Shown here one piece after another: positions 34,801 to 43,670 of a stretch of DNA of 64,000 nt. Within the stretch, counting starts at the first letter, position 1, and each line of letters begins with the position of its first letter. Origin of the DNA: Trichobilharzia regenti (taxonomy: Eukaryota > Platyhelminthes > Trematoda > Strigeidida > Schistosomatidae); NCBI GenBank assembly GCA_944472135.2, contig OX235264.1, positions 85,384,319-85,448,318 of the forward strand, in the 5' to 3' direction. The notes beneath the pieces were generated by a model, which worked only from the letters and a program-made list of their open reading frames with translations, did not search any database and was not told the DNA's origin. A program made the translations under genes and the position numbers.

Positions 34801-35184
34801 ACACCAACTTATCTCCATGACGGCTGTAATCTTTGTTTTTCCCCTCACCATCAATCATGTAAAGAGAACATTATATTCAATATTTTTAAACATGTTAGGA
34901 TTTCTATACCACATTGACAATACTGTGTGGCACAAGCCAACGGCAATTCTCACTTGTATTCTTATTATTATTACCCTAGCTGTTATCATTATTATTGCTA
35001 TTTCCATTTTATATGCTGCATGTTTTTGACACTACCTCTATTGTAAATGTGAAAAATTTTCTGTGTGATTAATTTTATTTATAATTTGAGGAAATTAGAT
35101 GCAATATTGTGATTAATGCTGAAAATTCCATTCTGTATCACAAGTACTGTTTTTGGAATAAAGCAAATCATTATTATTATTATT
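31801..35184 (+). mobile_element. LINE family B, near full-length, inserted in the BEL relic
   Basis: The gag-like frame of the relic can be followed across the site: removing 31801-35184 leaves ATCATAAATGGCCTCCC with only AAA shared. The element has a 92-base leader, one open frame (31893-34697), a 3' UTR with TGCTGAAAATTCCATTCTGT and GGAATAAAGC, and an (ATT)n tail at about 35168-35184. Truncated copies lie at 2715, 4812 and 11116. Confidence 0.85.
31893..34697 (+). CDS. LINE protein: APE-type endonuclease and reverse transcriptase
   Basis: This is an uninterrupted 934-codon frame starting at the first ATG after the leader. APE endonuclease motifs are TNCRSL (N56), LQETW (E86), VTNIYITPC, TGDFN (D203, N205), LDLVFVN and SDH (D254, H255), so the active site looks complete. 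RT motifs follow: LGPDYVPSIIF, FRPIAITSPF, FLDYTSAFDSVPRD, GVPQGAVLSPFLF and VKYADDLTV at about residues 677-685. A C-terminal thumb ends ELTNLLSSSK. The layout fits the CR1/Jockey group. No ORF1 (nucleic-acid chaperone) is seen upstream, so it is either absent or lost. This is the best-preserved LINE gene in the window. Confidence 0.87.
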   Translation: MYPSRITYSRDYLKCFQPADLRVYNNVKKKHHGGWQRSLKCTPMHQMTVPVIMSTNCRSLSNKINYLHSLLYSNVYCNTGVITLQETWLHDSYDDNLVSLSGFTIYRQDRCSSKKKRGGGVATFINSQWSTANNVCFKFSNDNIDCITVKCRPKHLPKYSSIFVTNIYITPCCSPSELSIFADEFTIFAAASFGNSLSIVTGDFNSSDCSFITLLGHANVVNFPTRQNTSLDLVFVNDSGIYEARKRAPLFNSDHCIVRVLPKIYGKLHSKAFSNLSKKVVHRCYSNENVHHLRNMLSDTRWDLFNVDSLNDNISNITSYLKFCFEICCPKETLFVKFDRFSSPQLKKLRREKEKLYKIKDKIGVKRTNFLIKSEMQRLNVIYNQKFMSCKNPSNMWKLFKEITGGKQINNIPYSFDVCTLNKSFIYSPSNAMLPSITCVNNSPFPGFNTNDVQKCLKSLNPSQSLGPDYVPSIIFKKCSDILCHPLTDLFNKSFSDNIVPAVWKDIKVVPIPKSSTGACVKFRPIAITSPFLKTMEKLLLLSLVPSLKSFNDPKQFAYKHSRSTLDAAAVLYHNIASSLDKGAKFVRCAFLDYTSAFDSVPRDILLNKLAASQTECWAVNWLYSYFSDRKQYTVYKGKSSTSLPTEAGVPQGAVLSPFLFSFFLNNLPHSDEINFVKYADDLTVSMAVNSQLDCTKINSFLSEVSKWSESNGLKLNPSKCQTVDFSLRCKRQLKEVIDSHDSCKIDDNDIGIKSEIKYLGLILSSDLSWSSHVLAISSKIFRLTFYIKKLRHSGITQPLILQFVNSCILPILLYCSPLFFPGLLKKDYVTIRRILKTVSRVSGVPVDHIVNVVVDRHLTSCNKFAKGILSDLEHPLYPQLSPCISSGRTRSNFRKLYARTSKYKKSMIPYLACILCDENSVRQELTNLLSSSK

Positions 35185-36521
35185 AAATGGCCTCCCAAAC
35201 CTTAAACGTAATATCCTCATGGCCTCAGTGTATCCCTGTCTAGGGGCGTTAACTTGCAGCTCTTGCAGCGACTCCAGCGCAATACCTCAACAGGTACATC
35301 AACTCCATGTTGTCATTTATTGCAAAACCACTCAACATGACCTGAAACTCTTCTACAAACTGTGTATAGTCAGCTGGGTTTCCGTTAAAATACCGGGGCT
35401 CAGATTTTCCTAGTTTTAAACCCCTACTATCACCAGACGGCGAAACATGAACACCAATATTATCATGCTGGGCATGATACACATCATTAAAACTAACAGG
35501 CAACTCAACATTTCTTACTTTTCTGTTTGCTTCGCAAGTGCCACGTCCCTCCTTTGGCCCGTGCATCATCCAACTTCCCCAAGTGATCCAGATAGCGTTG
35601 CGATAATCCGTGTCCAGAGATGCTGGCGGCAGACCAAGTAAGTACTCTCCAGAACAGTTTGAGAAAGCGCACCCAAAAAGAACAGGAGAACAAAAACTGT
35701 CACGGAACTGAACCCTAAGTTCCTATTATTTGAGAAGACTCTCCGAGTCGATAACTACTACTATCAATTATCCACTTTAACTCCAAAACACCAGTATTTC
35801 TATGAACTTATATTGTTCGGCTATTAGAACCGAAACCGGTACGGAAGTCTATAAACAAGTGTTTTATAATGAATGCACCAGTACTTTAATTCGTATTCTT
35901 TTGTCTTCTTCCAACTTGTACACAGTTGAATCATTCGCACCAATGACTACCAAGGTCAATGAACTAGCGTTCAATGTTTGCAGGAAACTACGCAGGTGAA
36001 AAGCAACAAGTTGGCAGAGGTATCCAGAGAAAATAGGACTTCAGCCGAACATAGTGAAAACAGCACTCAGAACGAAAAAGAAGATCCAGGTCTTCAACTC
36101 CAATGTGGAGTCAGTGCTATTTTATGGATCAGAGACTTGCACTGCGCGTCACGAAGAACGCTTCGAGCAAACTACATACTTTCATCAACAGCTGTCTTCG
36201 CCCAATACTCAAGATAGGCGAGAAGGAACACTGAAAACGAACCAATTGGGAACCGATGCTGCAACAAATCTACAAGAAGAAATGGAGGTGGAGGGAAACC
36301 ATCAAGTGACATGAAGCCATCGTTCTAGTGGAACCCCTAAGGGAGATGGCGAGTTGGTCATCAGTGTGAGAGTTGCACTGAGGTCATGAGAAGAGGAGAT
36401 GAGTATATATGGGCAGACGTGGAGCCGGGTGAAAGCGTTGCTGGGAAGCCAAACGCAACGGAGACGAGCGACAAAGCTTCATTTCCCTCTGAGAAACAAA
36501 GGAGACCGTCATAATATATAC

Positions 36522-36880
36522 TGTAAATGTAGTTGAAGATTGAACGATCAATTCATGGTTGTTTGCTCAAAACCAACTTCCCCAATTTTCGCGGAGGCAT
36601 CACTACGACAGTCATCATCTCATCGGTCGCTGTTCAGAAAGAAGTCAGCAGTAAACCGTCAGAAGTAATATTGTGATTTATTATCGTAATATTTGTTCAC
36701 AGACCTTAGTGGAATTATTTTTTATATGTTGGTGTTACAATAAAGAATTCTCGAGTGGCCAATCGGTGTTTTGGTTTTTGCGTCCGTTATTACTAAGCGT
36801 TTCTGAGAAACTTCAAGGAACAGCGTGAGCCCGAGCGTAGCAAGAGCTGAGCATTAACGGTTTACGAGACGTGATTGACA
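36522..36880 (+). repeat. 5' LTR of the BEL element
   Basis: It runs from TGTAAATG to GATTGACA. It differs from the 3' LTR at about eight positions by eye. A third copy is the solo LTR at 57387-57697. AATATTGTGATTTATTATCG lies mid-LTR. Promoter and polyadenylation signals were not resolved. Confidence 0.87.
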
Positions 36881-37028
36881 GTTTCTGACGGTACAACGTC
36901 AGTTTTAAAACGGTTTTCGACAGTTGGCACGATTTTGGATAGTCACCGTTCATCTTTCCTGGTGCCAGTCAAGTCCTCTTTGAACAAGCAATATCTGGAA
37001 CATTTTTGGAATTGGGTCAAGTTCAACA

Positions 37029-38757
37029 ATGCCTGCGTCAAAGAAGTGACAGAGCTTCTTGGATGCAAACAGGAAAGTAAGTCATGGTGACTTGTCTGTT
37101 AATTGTAACGATGTGTCTGATGTTAAACATGACATGGTTGATGTTACTGTTTCGCCGTCCAGGGATAATAGGAACATCAAACTCCCTAAATTTGAACCAC
37201 GGTGTTTTGATGGAAACCCGGCTGATTATTTACAGTTTGTAAGGGAATTTGAAATCATGTTAAGTGGTTTTTTATTGAATGATGAAATGAAGTTAACGTA
37301 TTTGATGAGGTATTGCACTGGAGATGCTGCAAGAGCTATTCAGTGCTGTAAGTTTATGAAGCCGAAAGAGGGCTACTACGAGGCTATGAGCATACTACGT
37401 CAAAGGTTTGGAAGACCTTCAATGATTGTAGGGAAATTATTCGAGGCTGTTAAGGGTAATGGTAGTCAATTACAGGATGACTCCCAGGCACTCACTGAGT
37501 TCTTGGATAATTTGCTGATTTACAAGAATGGAATGATTACGATGAATCGCATGAGTGACCTCAACTCGAGTTTTATACTAGAAGTAATAGCAAGACGCCT
37601 ACCTACTCGACTGCAAAGGAAGTGGGTGAAGATAAGCTCCCGTATGGAGGATGAGTGTATCGAGCCAAAGTTCGATGACATTCTTAAATTGGTAAACGAT
37701 AGTGTCAATCAATCTATGAGCAAGTTTGCCAGTATATTAAATCTCACCCCTTGAATAGAGCAGTCTGAGATCAAAACGCAATCATTTATGACGAAAGGGT
37801 CTCAGAGAGGTGGATATCGAGAAGGCTGTGTGGTGTCTAGTAATGCACATAGACTTAGAGAGTGTAATAGCTTCCATGGTACATCCTCAACAGATAAGTT
37901 ACAAGATGCAAGACAAACACGGTTGTGTTTTACACGTTTGCAAGAGGTGCGTAAAAAGGTGAACTGTGAACCAGTGAGCAAGTTTAGTGATAAGCTAGGT
38001 GTGAAATCAAGGCCTGACTCCGAATTGTGTGACGATAACGGTGCGGTCAAGAATTCTGTAGTTGCAACTGGTAAGCCATTGTTGAATAGAGTGTCACAGA
38101 ATAGATTTACTGCTTCAGAGTGGAGTTCTGACTCCATAAGTTTACAAAGCATAACTAGTCAGAGCGATGATATAAAACCTTTAATGATTTGTTGGGAGGA
38201 GCCAAAATTGTCTACTTCTGTTATGAAAGAGTTTGAAAATGATGAAGTTGACGGTAAATTGAATATTTGTGGTAATGATCATGATAGTGCAGATTTGTCT
38301 TTGGTTGATCATGATGAAATGGAGGGAATGCCTACTACCGCTAAGTTAAATAAAGGTTCTGTAGAACTTGAACGTGAAGCAGAATTGAATGCAGATGCAG
38401 TTGCAGAGGTTATGGATACTTGTGAGACCGTCAGTGTAATTGATCAGCATGTAGCCCACCTATCATCAGATGCTAGTGCTAAACCGGAGCTAATAGTAAA
38501 AGACAGCAGTGGTGGTAATCTTGCAGTTAGACAAATTTTTGAAAGCCGAACAACAACAGCTTCTGATCCACCACTAAGTTCATCAACTGGTATCAATCAG
38601 TCGTCGTTGGTGTTGTCATCCACAATGAAACAGACTCCCATCAACTCAAGTATCTTGTCCAATGACTATGCTAGTATCAGTACGTTTGAAAGGACGAATA
38701 TCAATGGTCAGTTTAGTGAGGATAAGCCAAGTGTAAACGAGAGAGTAATTGTTAAAC
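37029..38757 (+). pseudogene. BEL gag-like gene, copy 1
   Basis: An ATG at 37029 is followed by an in-frame TGA at 37047, and a second in-frame TGA lies at 37752; otherwise the frame is continuous. KLPKFEPRCFDGNPADYLQF, LMRYCTGDAARAI and EAMSILRQRFGRP form a DUF1759-like Gag core. A decayed zinc-knuckle region follows (HRLRECNSF, RLCFTRLQEV, NC). The acidic tail includes SLVDHDEMEG and DQHVAHLSSDAS. Gag proteins of this type build the virus-like particle. The frame is cut at 38757 by the inverted CR1 piece. Confidence 0.75.
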
Positions 38758-39055
38758 TTTTATTTCGACCCACACCGAATCATTAAGTTGTGACAGAATA
38801 GGGTGACTAAAATGCGTTGCACAAATGGGTTGTTTAACGTATATGAGTGTTCCACCCCCACGACCTGTTTCCCTATCCCCTCGAAAAAGATTGTACTTAT
38901 CAATTGATAAGCTACCATCCACAATGTCACTTGAGCACCAGGCTTCAGTGATCATGATCAGCGACGGATTGCATATAGAGGCTAACGTACATGATGCTAA
39001 ATGTTTGTTAAGAACTGATCTAGCATTTATGAGGATGACGGATAGACTTTGACGA
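38757..39055 (-). pseudogene. CR1 endonuclease fragment, inverted
   Basis: Read on the - strand from about 39055, it encodes LSVILINARSVLNK (the Asn motif), SLIMITEAWCS (the catalytic Glu motif), YNLFRGDRETGRGGGTLIYV and WVEIKV. This is the first half of an APE-type endonuclease. The GDFN and SDH boxes are missing, so it is not functional. It abuts the + strand RT piece near 39056. Confidence 0.82.
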
Positions 39056-39088
39056 AGTGGTTTTAGTGTATGGGCAATATCATAATAA

Positions 39089-41182
39089 AATACTCTATGG
39101 TTATCAACTGAATATGTGCAGTCGTTATTGGATTCATTAGTAACCCTGTTTTACAGGAATGTTACCCTTTGTCTAGATACAGTTGCTCCAAAGAAAATAG
39201 TGAAATTAAGTAGACACCGAACTGAATATATTCCAAGGGCACACCGTAATAAGTTAAGGAAACTGAAGAAACAGTACTATTCCACTAAGGACATATCACT
39301 ATTGCTCTCAATCCACGAGTCTCTTGAATCTATCAAGCGCCTACGCTCTCAAAAGGACCTCGACGAAGAGTTAACGGCACTTGAAAGTACCTCCAAAGTT
39401 TATAACTTAACGGCACTTCTTAAAAAACGAATGCAGTCGGCGAGGGAAATCCCATACTTACTTCACGACAAAGTAATCTACAATGAACCTGCCACTATCT
39501 GTGAACTCTTCAGTGATTGGTTTGCAAACTTTAGTTTAGAAACACATATGCCTGGTGAAACCGCTCCCCTTACTATCTCTTCCCTTGAAAGCATTGTGTT
39601 CACTAATCAACTAATAGTACAAGCAATTAAAAGCCTTAAACCTTCCACTAGTACGGGACCGGATGGCCTCGCTTCGATAATTTTCAAAAACAGTGGGTGT
39701 GATATACCCCTGTTACTTCTTAAATTCTTCTCAATATCTATGGACACTGGCACTTACCCTAGTGAGTGGAAAACTAGCTTCATAATTCCACATTACAAAT
39801 CTGGTGATAGGGCAAACGTCCGCAATTACAGACCCATAAATATAACCCCAGTTATCTCACGAATCATGGAGAAAGTTGTAAAGGATCAATTGTCAGACTA
39901 CCTAATTAGGGAGGATCTTGTTACAAGGTCTCAACACGGATTTCTCAAAAATAGATCCTGCGTTACTTGCCACTTCGACTTTTTCAACTGCATCACTAGT
40001 AATCGCGAAGCACGTAAGCTAGTCGTTGTTCTATACTTCGATATATCTAGGGCATTTGACATGGTATCTCACAGTATTCTCTTTGAGAAGCTGTACTCTT
40101 GTGGAATTCGCAACCCATTACTGAACTGGTTAAAATCATTTCTAAGCAACAGGGTACAAATAACCAAAGTTGGATCTGTATTGTCTCACCCTAGGCAGAT
40201 CTCAAGTGGGGTCGTGCAAGGTAGTGTCCTAGGTCCACTTTTATTCACAGTTTACATTAACAGCATTTGCAAGTGCTTCACCTCAGGTAAACCATTCCTA
40301 TATGCTGACGACCTCAAAGTCGTCTACTCCTGCTACACTCATGAATTAAGCGATATGGTTACTAAAATACATCTTGAACTAAGTAGCCTTGCAACGTGGT
40401 GTGCTGAATCCTGCCTAAATTTTAACATTGACAAATGCGGCTGGATTTGTATCGGCAACAGTAAGCTTGATCTAAACCTTGAAATAAATGGGCGAAAACT
40501 AGCTAAGCTCAACTCAGTCGTAGATCTCGGTATTAGATACTCTAGTAACCTAACGTTCGCTGAACAGACTGATTATGCCAGACGTAAAACGCGTAGGCTG
40601 ATAGGATGCATAACACGCAATTTCTTTTGTTGTGAAACTAGGGTTTTATTATACAAAGTATGTGTCCGACCTATCTTAGAATACTGCACGTTTATTCTTA
40701 GCGGACTAAGACAAAATGACAAGCTTAAATTAGAGGGAGTGCAACGGCAGTTTACCTCAAGAACTCTTGGTTTAGAAAGTAGTCTGGAATACCATGAGAG
40801 ATGCGTAAGACTAAGATTAGAACCCCTCTGGAAAAGACGCCTTAAGCTAAACCTAATCTTTTACTATAAGCTAACTAATCTTCTCTTGCATTCCTCCGAG
40901 CCAATAACTAAACCTACCGCTGTCGTCAGTTACAATCTTAGAAATCATCACAACCTAGCTGCTATAGAGCACTGTCAGACTTACGTGCGGTACAACTTCT
41001 TCTTAAATAAGTTTTCAGTCATTTGGAATAGACTACCAGCTAATGTGCGCGATGCAAACACACTTCCAGTGTTCATCTCCTCAGTCACCAGACTGCTCAA
41101 AGATGACAATGCACTTATACGTCTGACTCTTACACCCTCTTTTTCACCCTACATAGATATTTTAAGTTGTTTAAACGTGTAG
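39089..41182 (+). CDS. CR1-clade reverse transcriptase, open frame
   Basis: The frame is open from 39089, with no ATG near its start. Motifs in order are STSTGPDGLASIIFK, NYRPINITPVISRIMEK, RSQHGFLKNRSC, VLYFDISRAFDMVSH, SGVVQGSVLGPLLFTVYI and LYADDLKVVYS (catalytic YADD near residues 396-399 counted from 39116). The C-terminal part includes RPILEYCTFILSG and a FSVIWNRLPANVRDA segment typical of CR1 proteins. Nearly 700 codons without a stop inside an otherwise mutated element is notable. The endonuclease is detached and inverted. Confidence 0.85.
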   Translation, partial: NTLWLSTEYVQSLLDSLVTLFYRNVTLCLDTVAPKKIVKLSRHRTEYIPRAHRNKLRKLKKQYYSTKDISLLLSIHESLESIKRLRSQKDLDEELTALESTSKVYNLTALLKKRMQSAREIPYLLHDKVIYNEPATICELFSDWFANFSLETHMPGETAPLTISSLESIVFTNQLIVQAIKSLKPSTSTGPDGLASIIFKNSGCDIPLLLLKFFSISMDTGTYPSEWKTSFIIPHYKSGDRANVRNYRPINITPVISRIMEKVVKDQLSDYLIREDLVTRSQHGFLKNRSCVTCHFDFFNCITSNREARKLVVVLYFDISRAFDMVSHSILFEKLYSCGIRNPLLNWLKSFLSNRVQITKVGSVLSHPRQISSGVVQGSVLGPLLFTVYINSICKCFTSGKPFLYADDLKVVYSCYTHELSDMVTKIHLELSSLATWCAESCLNFNIDKCGWICIGNSKLDLNLEINGRKLAKLNSVVDLGIRYSSNLTFAEQTDYARRKTRRLIGCITRNFFCCETRVLLYKVCVRPILEYCTFILSGLRQNDKLKLEGVQRQFTSRTLGLESSLEYHERCVRLRLEPLWKRRLKLNLIFYYKLTNLLLHSSEPITKPTAVVSYNLRNHHNLAAIEHCQTYVRYNFFLNKFSVIWNRLPANVRDANTLPVFISSVTRLLKDDNALIRLTLTPSFSPYIDILSCLNV

Positions 41183-41748
41183 TTACAGCAAACTACAATT
41201 ATAAATTTTAATATTATTGGAACTAGATGATTAACATTTCTACACAGGACAGTAATATTAGTTCACACATAATATAAAAGTTAGCATAACGGGACTAGTT
41301 AGTTTGTGTACCAAAATAACCACAGTTACTAAACAGAATATATATGTATATATTTATTAATCACTCCTTAAGGACTCCCGTTGCTTTCTTTTGCGTTGCT
41401 GTTGTTTGTCTTCTTTTTTCTCTCACCATTTCAGCTTCCATTTGACTTTTTGAATGAGAATGAATAATGTGGATATTTGACCATTTACAATGACAAATGA
41501 TCTGCAAACATTATTGGTCCCGTATCTTTCAGTTGCCTGGTTAATAACGAATTAACTTTCTCCACGACGCAACCTGGATTACATTTGTGGAATATACTCT
41601 TATACCAATGGAAAAGTATCAATTTGTAATACAACTTCACGATTGTAGCTTATAACATAACTGATCGTATCTGTAAAAATAGCTTCCTTATTACCCAATT
41701 TGGATATAAATCAAATCAAAAATGAGATTCGGATTTGTACACACCCAG

Positions 41749-42012
41749 GTTATATTGAGGAATTACTTCAAGCTTTATTTTTTCCCAAGTATTTTTAATC
41801 CATCCAAAACTTACTTGGGTTTTTTTGTTAATGCGAAGACAATATTCCTATATTTCATGATGTGCTCCATTGAATGACTTGTTATATTGTGGAATAACTT
41901 CAAGCTTTATTTTTTCCCAAGTATTTTTAATCCATCCAAAACTTACTTGGGTTTTTTTGTTAATGCGAAGTCAATATTCCTATATTTCATGATGTGCTCC
42001 ATTGAATGACTG
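41749..42012. repeat. Two tandem copies of a 132-base unit
   Basis: The unit beginning GTTATATTG at 41749 repeats at 41881 with few changes; both carry TTTTTTCCCAAGTATTTTTA and CATGATGTGCTCCATTGAAT. It lies in the 3' UTR of the CR1 element. Confidence 0.92.
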
Positions 42013-42361
42013 GTTATCATATTGTTCCCACAGACCTAAAAAAATGGCATGCATTTTCATGTAAATTTATATGTTTATATGAGAATATACATTATTATAA
42101 TTATTATTAAAACAAAAACGCCAGCAACCATGTAACTTAACCATAAACCGAATTTATGAAATTTAATTAATGCTTATCCATGCCTGTATATTTGGTGTGT
42201 CCTACACAAGTAGGAAAAAATGTGTACTTTATTAAAACATTATTTTTAATTATGATTGCTAATCGTATATGTAATTTATCATATTGATGATGCCTGTAAA
42301 CTGGCGTCTCTCATGTACAAAATGAGAATATACTATTATTATTATTATTATTATTATTCTG

Positions 42362-43440
42362 AAACTGGTAAACAATAGTGTCAATCAATCTATGAGCAAG
42401 TTCACCAGTCTATTACATGTCAACCCTAGAATAGAGCAGTCTGAGGGTAAAATGCAATCATTGATGACGAAAGGGCCTCAGAGAGGTGGATATCGAGAAG
42501 GCTCCATGATGTCTAGTAATGCATATAGACCTAGAGAGTGTAACAGGTTTCGTAGTACATCGTCAACGGATAAGTTACAAGATGCAAGACAAACACGGTT
42601 GTGTTTTACACGTTTGCGCGAGGTGCATACAAAGGTGAACTGTGAACCAGTGAGCAAGTTCAGTGATAAGCCAAATGTAAACTCCAAGCCTGACTCCGAA
42701 CTGTGTGACGATAACGGTGTTGTGAAGAAGCCTGTAGTTGCAACTGGTAAGCCATTGTTGAATAGAGTGTCACAGAATAGAGTTGCTGTTTCAGAGTGCA
42801 GTTCTGACTCCACAAGTTTACAAGGTATTACTAGTCAGAGTGAAGGTATGAAATCTTTAAGGATTTGTGGGGAGGAACCCAAATCATCTACTGCTGTTAT
42901 TAAAGAGTTTGAAAATGATGAAGTCGACCAGATAGATGATGGTAAATTGAATATTTGTGATAATGATCATGATAGTGCAGATTTGTCTTTGGTTGATCAT
43001 GATGAAATGAGGGGAGTTCCTACTACTGCTAAGTTAAATAAGGGTTCTGTACAGCTCAAAGGTGAAGTAGACATAAATGCAGTTGCAGCAGGCATGCATA
43101 CTTGCCAGACCGTCAGTTTAATTGATCAGCATGTATCCCACCTATCATCAGATGCTAGTGCTAAACCGGAGCTAATAGTAAAAGACAGCAGTGGTAGTAA
43201 TCTTGTAGTTAGACAACTATCTGAAAGCCGAACAACAACAGCTTCTGATCCACCGCTAACTTCATCAACTGGTATCAATCAGTTGTCGTTGGTGTTGTCA
43301 TCCACAATGAGGAGGACGCCCATCAACTCAAGTATCTTGTGCAATGACTATGATAGTATTGGTGCATTTGAAAAGACGAAAGATATTGCTCAGTTTAGTG
43401 AGAATTAGCCAAGTGTAAACGAGAGAGTATTTGTTAAATT
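42362..43440 (+). pseudogene. BEL gag-like gene, partial copy 2
   Basis: It starts at the LINE tail junction with KLVNNSVNQSMSKF, equivalent to 37686 of copy 1, and runs past the point where copy 1 is cut. A stop at 43406 interrupts it; the frame beyond continues PSVNERVFVKLTCMNKG and a hydrophobic LLIECYYLWCKLFC segment, as in the relic at 30290. It differs from copy 1 at roughly one base in eight in a 275-base stretch compared by eye. It is open from 42362 to 43408. Confidence 0.78.
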
Positions 43441-43670
43441 GACTTGCATGAATAAAGGCATTTCTAGTTTCAAGTTACTAATTGAATGCTATTATCTTTG
43501 GTGTAAATTATTCTGTGCCTGCGCTTCGCTGACCAGATACCTCGTGTGTTTGTTCGTTATCTATGTTCTACGACACAATGACATGGGCGTTTTACCGTTT
43601 AGATTTTAGGATATAGCTCATAGAAGGAAATCAGCAAATGAACTCTGCAACGATTTTCCAACCTAGGGCG

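Larger units (their letters stand above)
30290..35640 (-). pseudogene. BEL gag-like gene, interrupted
   Basis: The N-terminal part (35569-35190) encodes KLGKSEPRYFNGNPADYTQF and EAMRILRLRFGRP. After the LINE, reading resumes at 31800 with FMISRSVFETVKGNG. The remaining acidic region follows, down to ERTKANGQISEDKPTVYE near 30470. It is collinear with the gag at 37029-38757. The order matches the DUF1759-type core of BEL Gag, then a long low-complexity tail. Multiple frames and the loss of a segment around the SINE mark decay. Confidence 0.7.
29435..35982 (-). mobile_element. BEL/Pao-type LTR retrotransposon relic
   Basis: LTR remnants sit at 29435-29604 and 35698-35982. Both begin TGTCA in + orientation and end CAA(C/T)GTTTACA or CAATGTTTGCA, and share GAACCCTAAGTTCCTAT and CTCCGAGTC. 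The left LTR has an internal deletion. The insert splits the RTE relic at KMEV, with a probable decayed 5-base duplication (GGAGG and GGAAA). Internally a gag-like gene runs on the - strand and is itself interrupted by a LINE (31801-35184) and a SINE. No pol was seen. Confidence 0.78.
24118..36521 (+). pseudogene. RTE (family C, SR2-like) relic opened by several insertions
   Basis: RTE pieces line up in order with the copy at 47029. They are 5' UTR and endonuclease at 24118-25115, linker and RT start at 25116-25916 (AAGSDGIST, ADCRKGYLFKLSKKG), RT motifs at 26850-27035 (LNFIDFEKAFDSVDREV, HLIQQLYDNA), 29192-29434 (CQVIHNGKHTESFEVRTGVR, DFADDDICLISRKMEV) and the 3' end at 35983-36521. The gaps are filled by a SINE block, a Merlin transposon and a BEL relic. 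Frameshifts and stops are scattered throughout. The 3' tail is where the BEL element at 36522 inserted. Confidence 0.82.
38757..42361 (+). mobile_element. CR1-type LINE with inverted 5' segment
   Basis: The 5' part (38757-39055) lies on the - strand and encodes endonuclease sequence. The rest (39056 to about 42105) is on the + strand, with the RT gene and a long 3' UTR ending in GAGAATATACATTATT and ATT repeats. A second, similar tail ends at 42361 after about 250 bases (GAGAATATACTATTATTATT). Inversion of the 5' end with loss of middle sequence is the signature of twin priming during target-primed reverse transcription. Confidence 0.8.

Noticed and set aside
42362..43440. A separate BEL insertion
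   Set aside because: It has no 5' LTR of its own and is enclosed by the LTR pair and TATAC duplication of the element at 36522.
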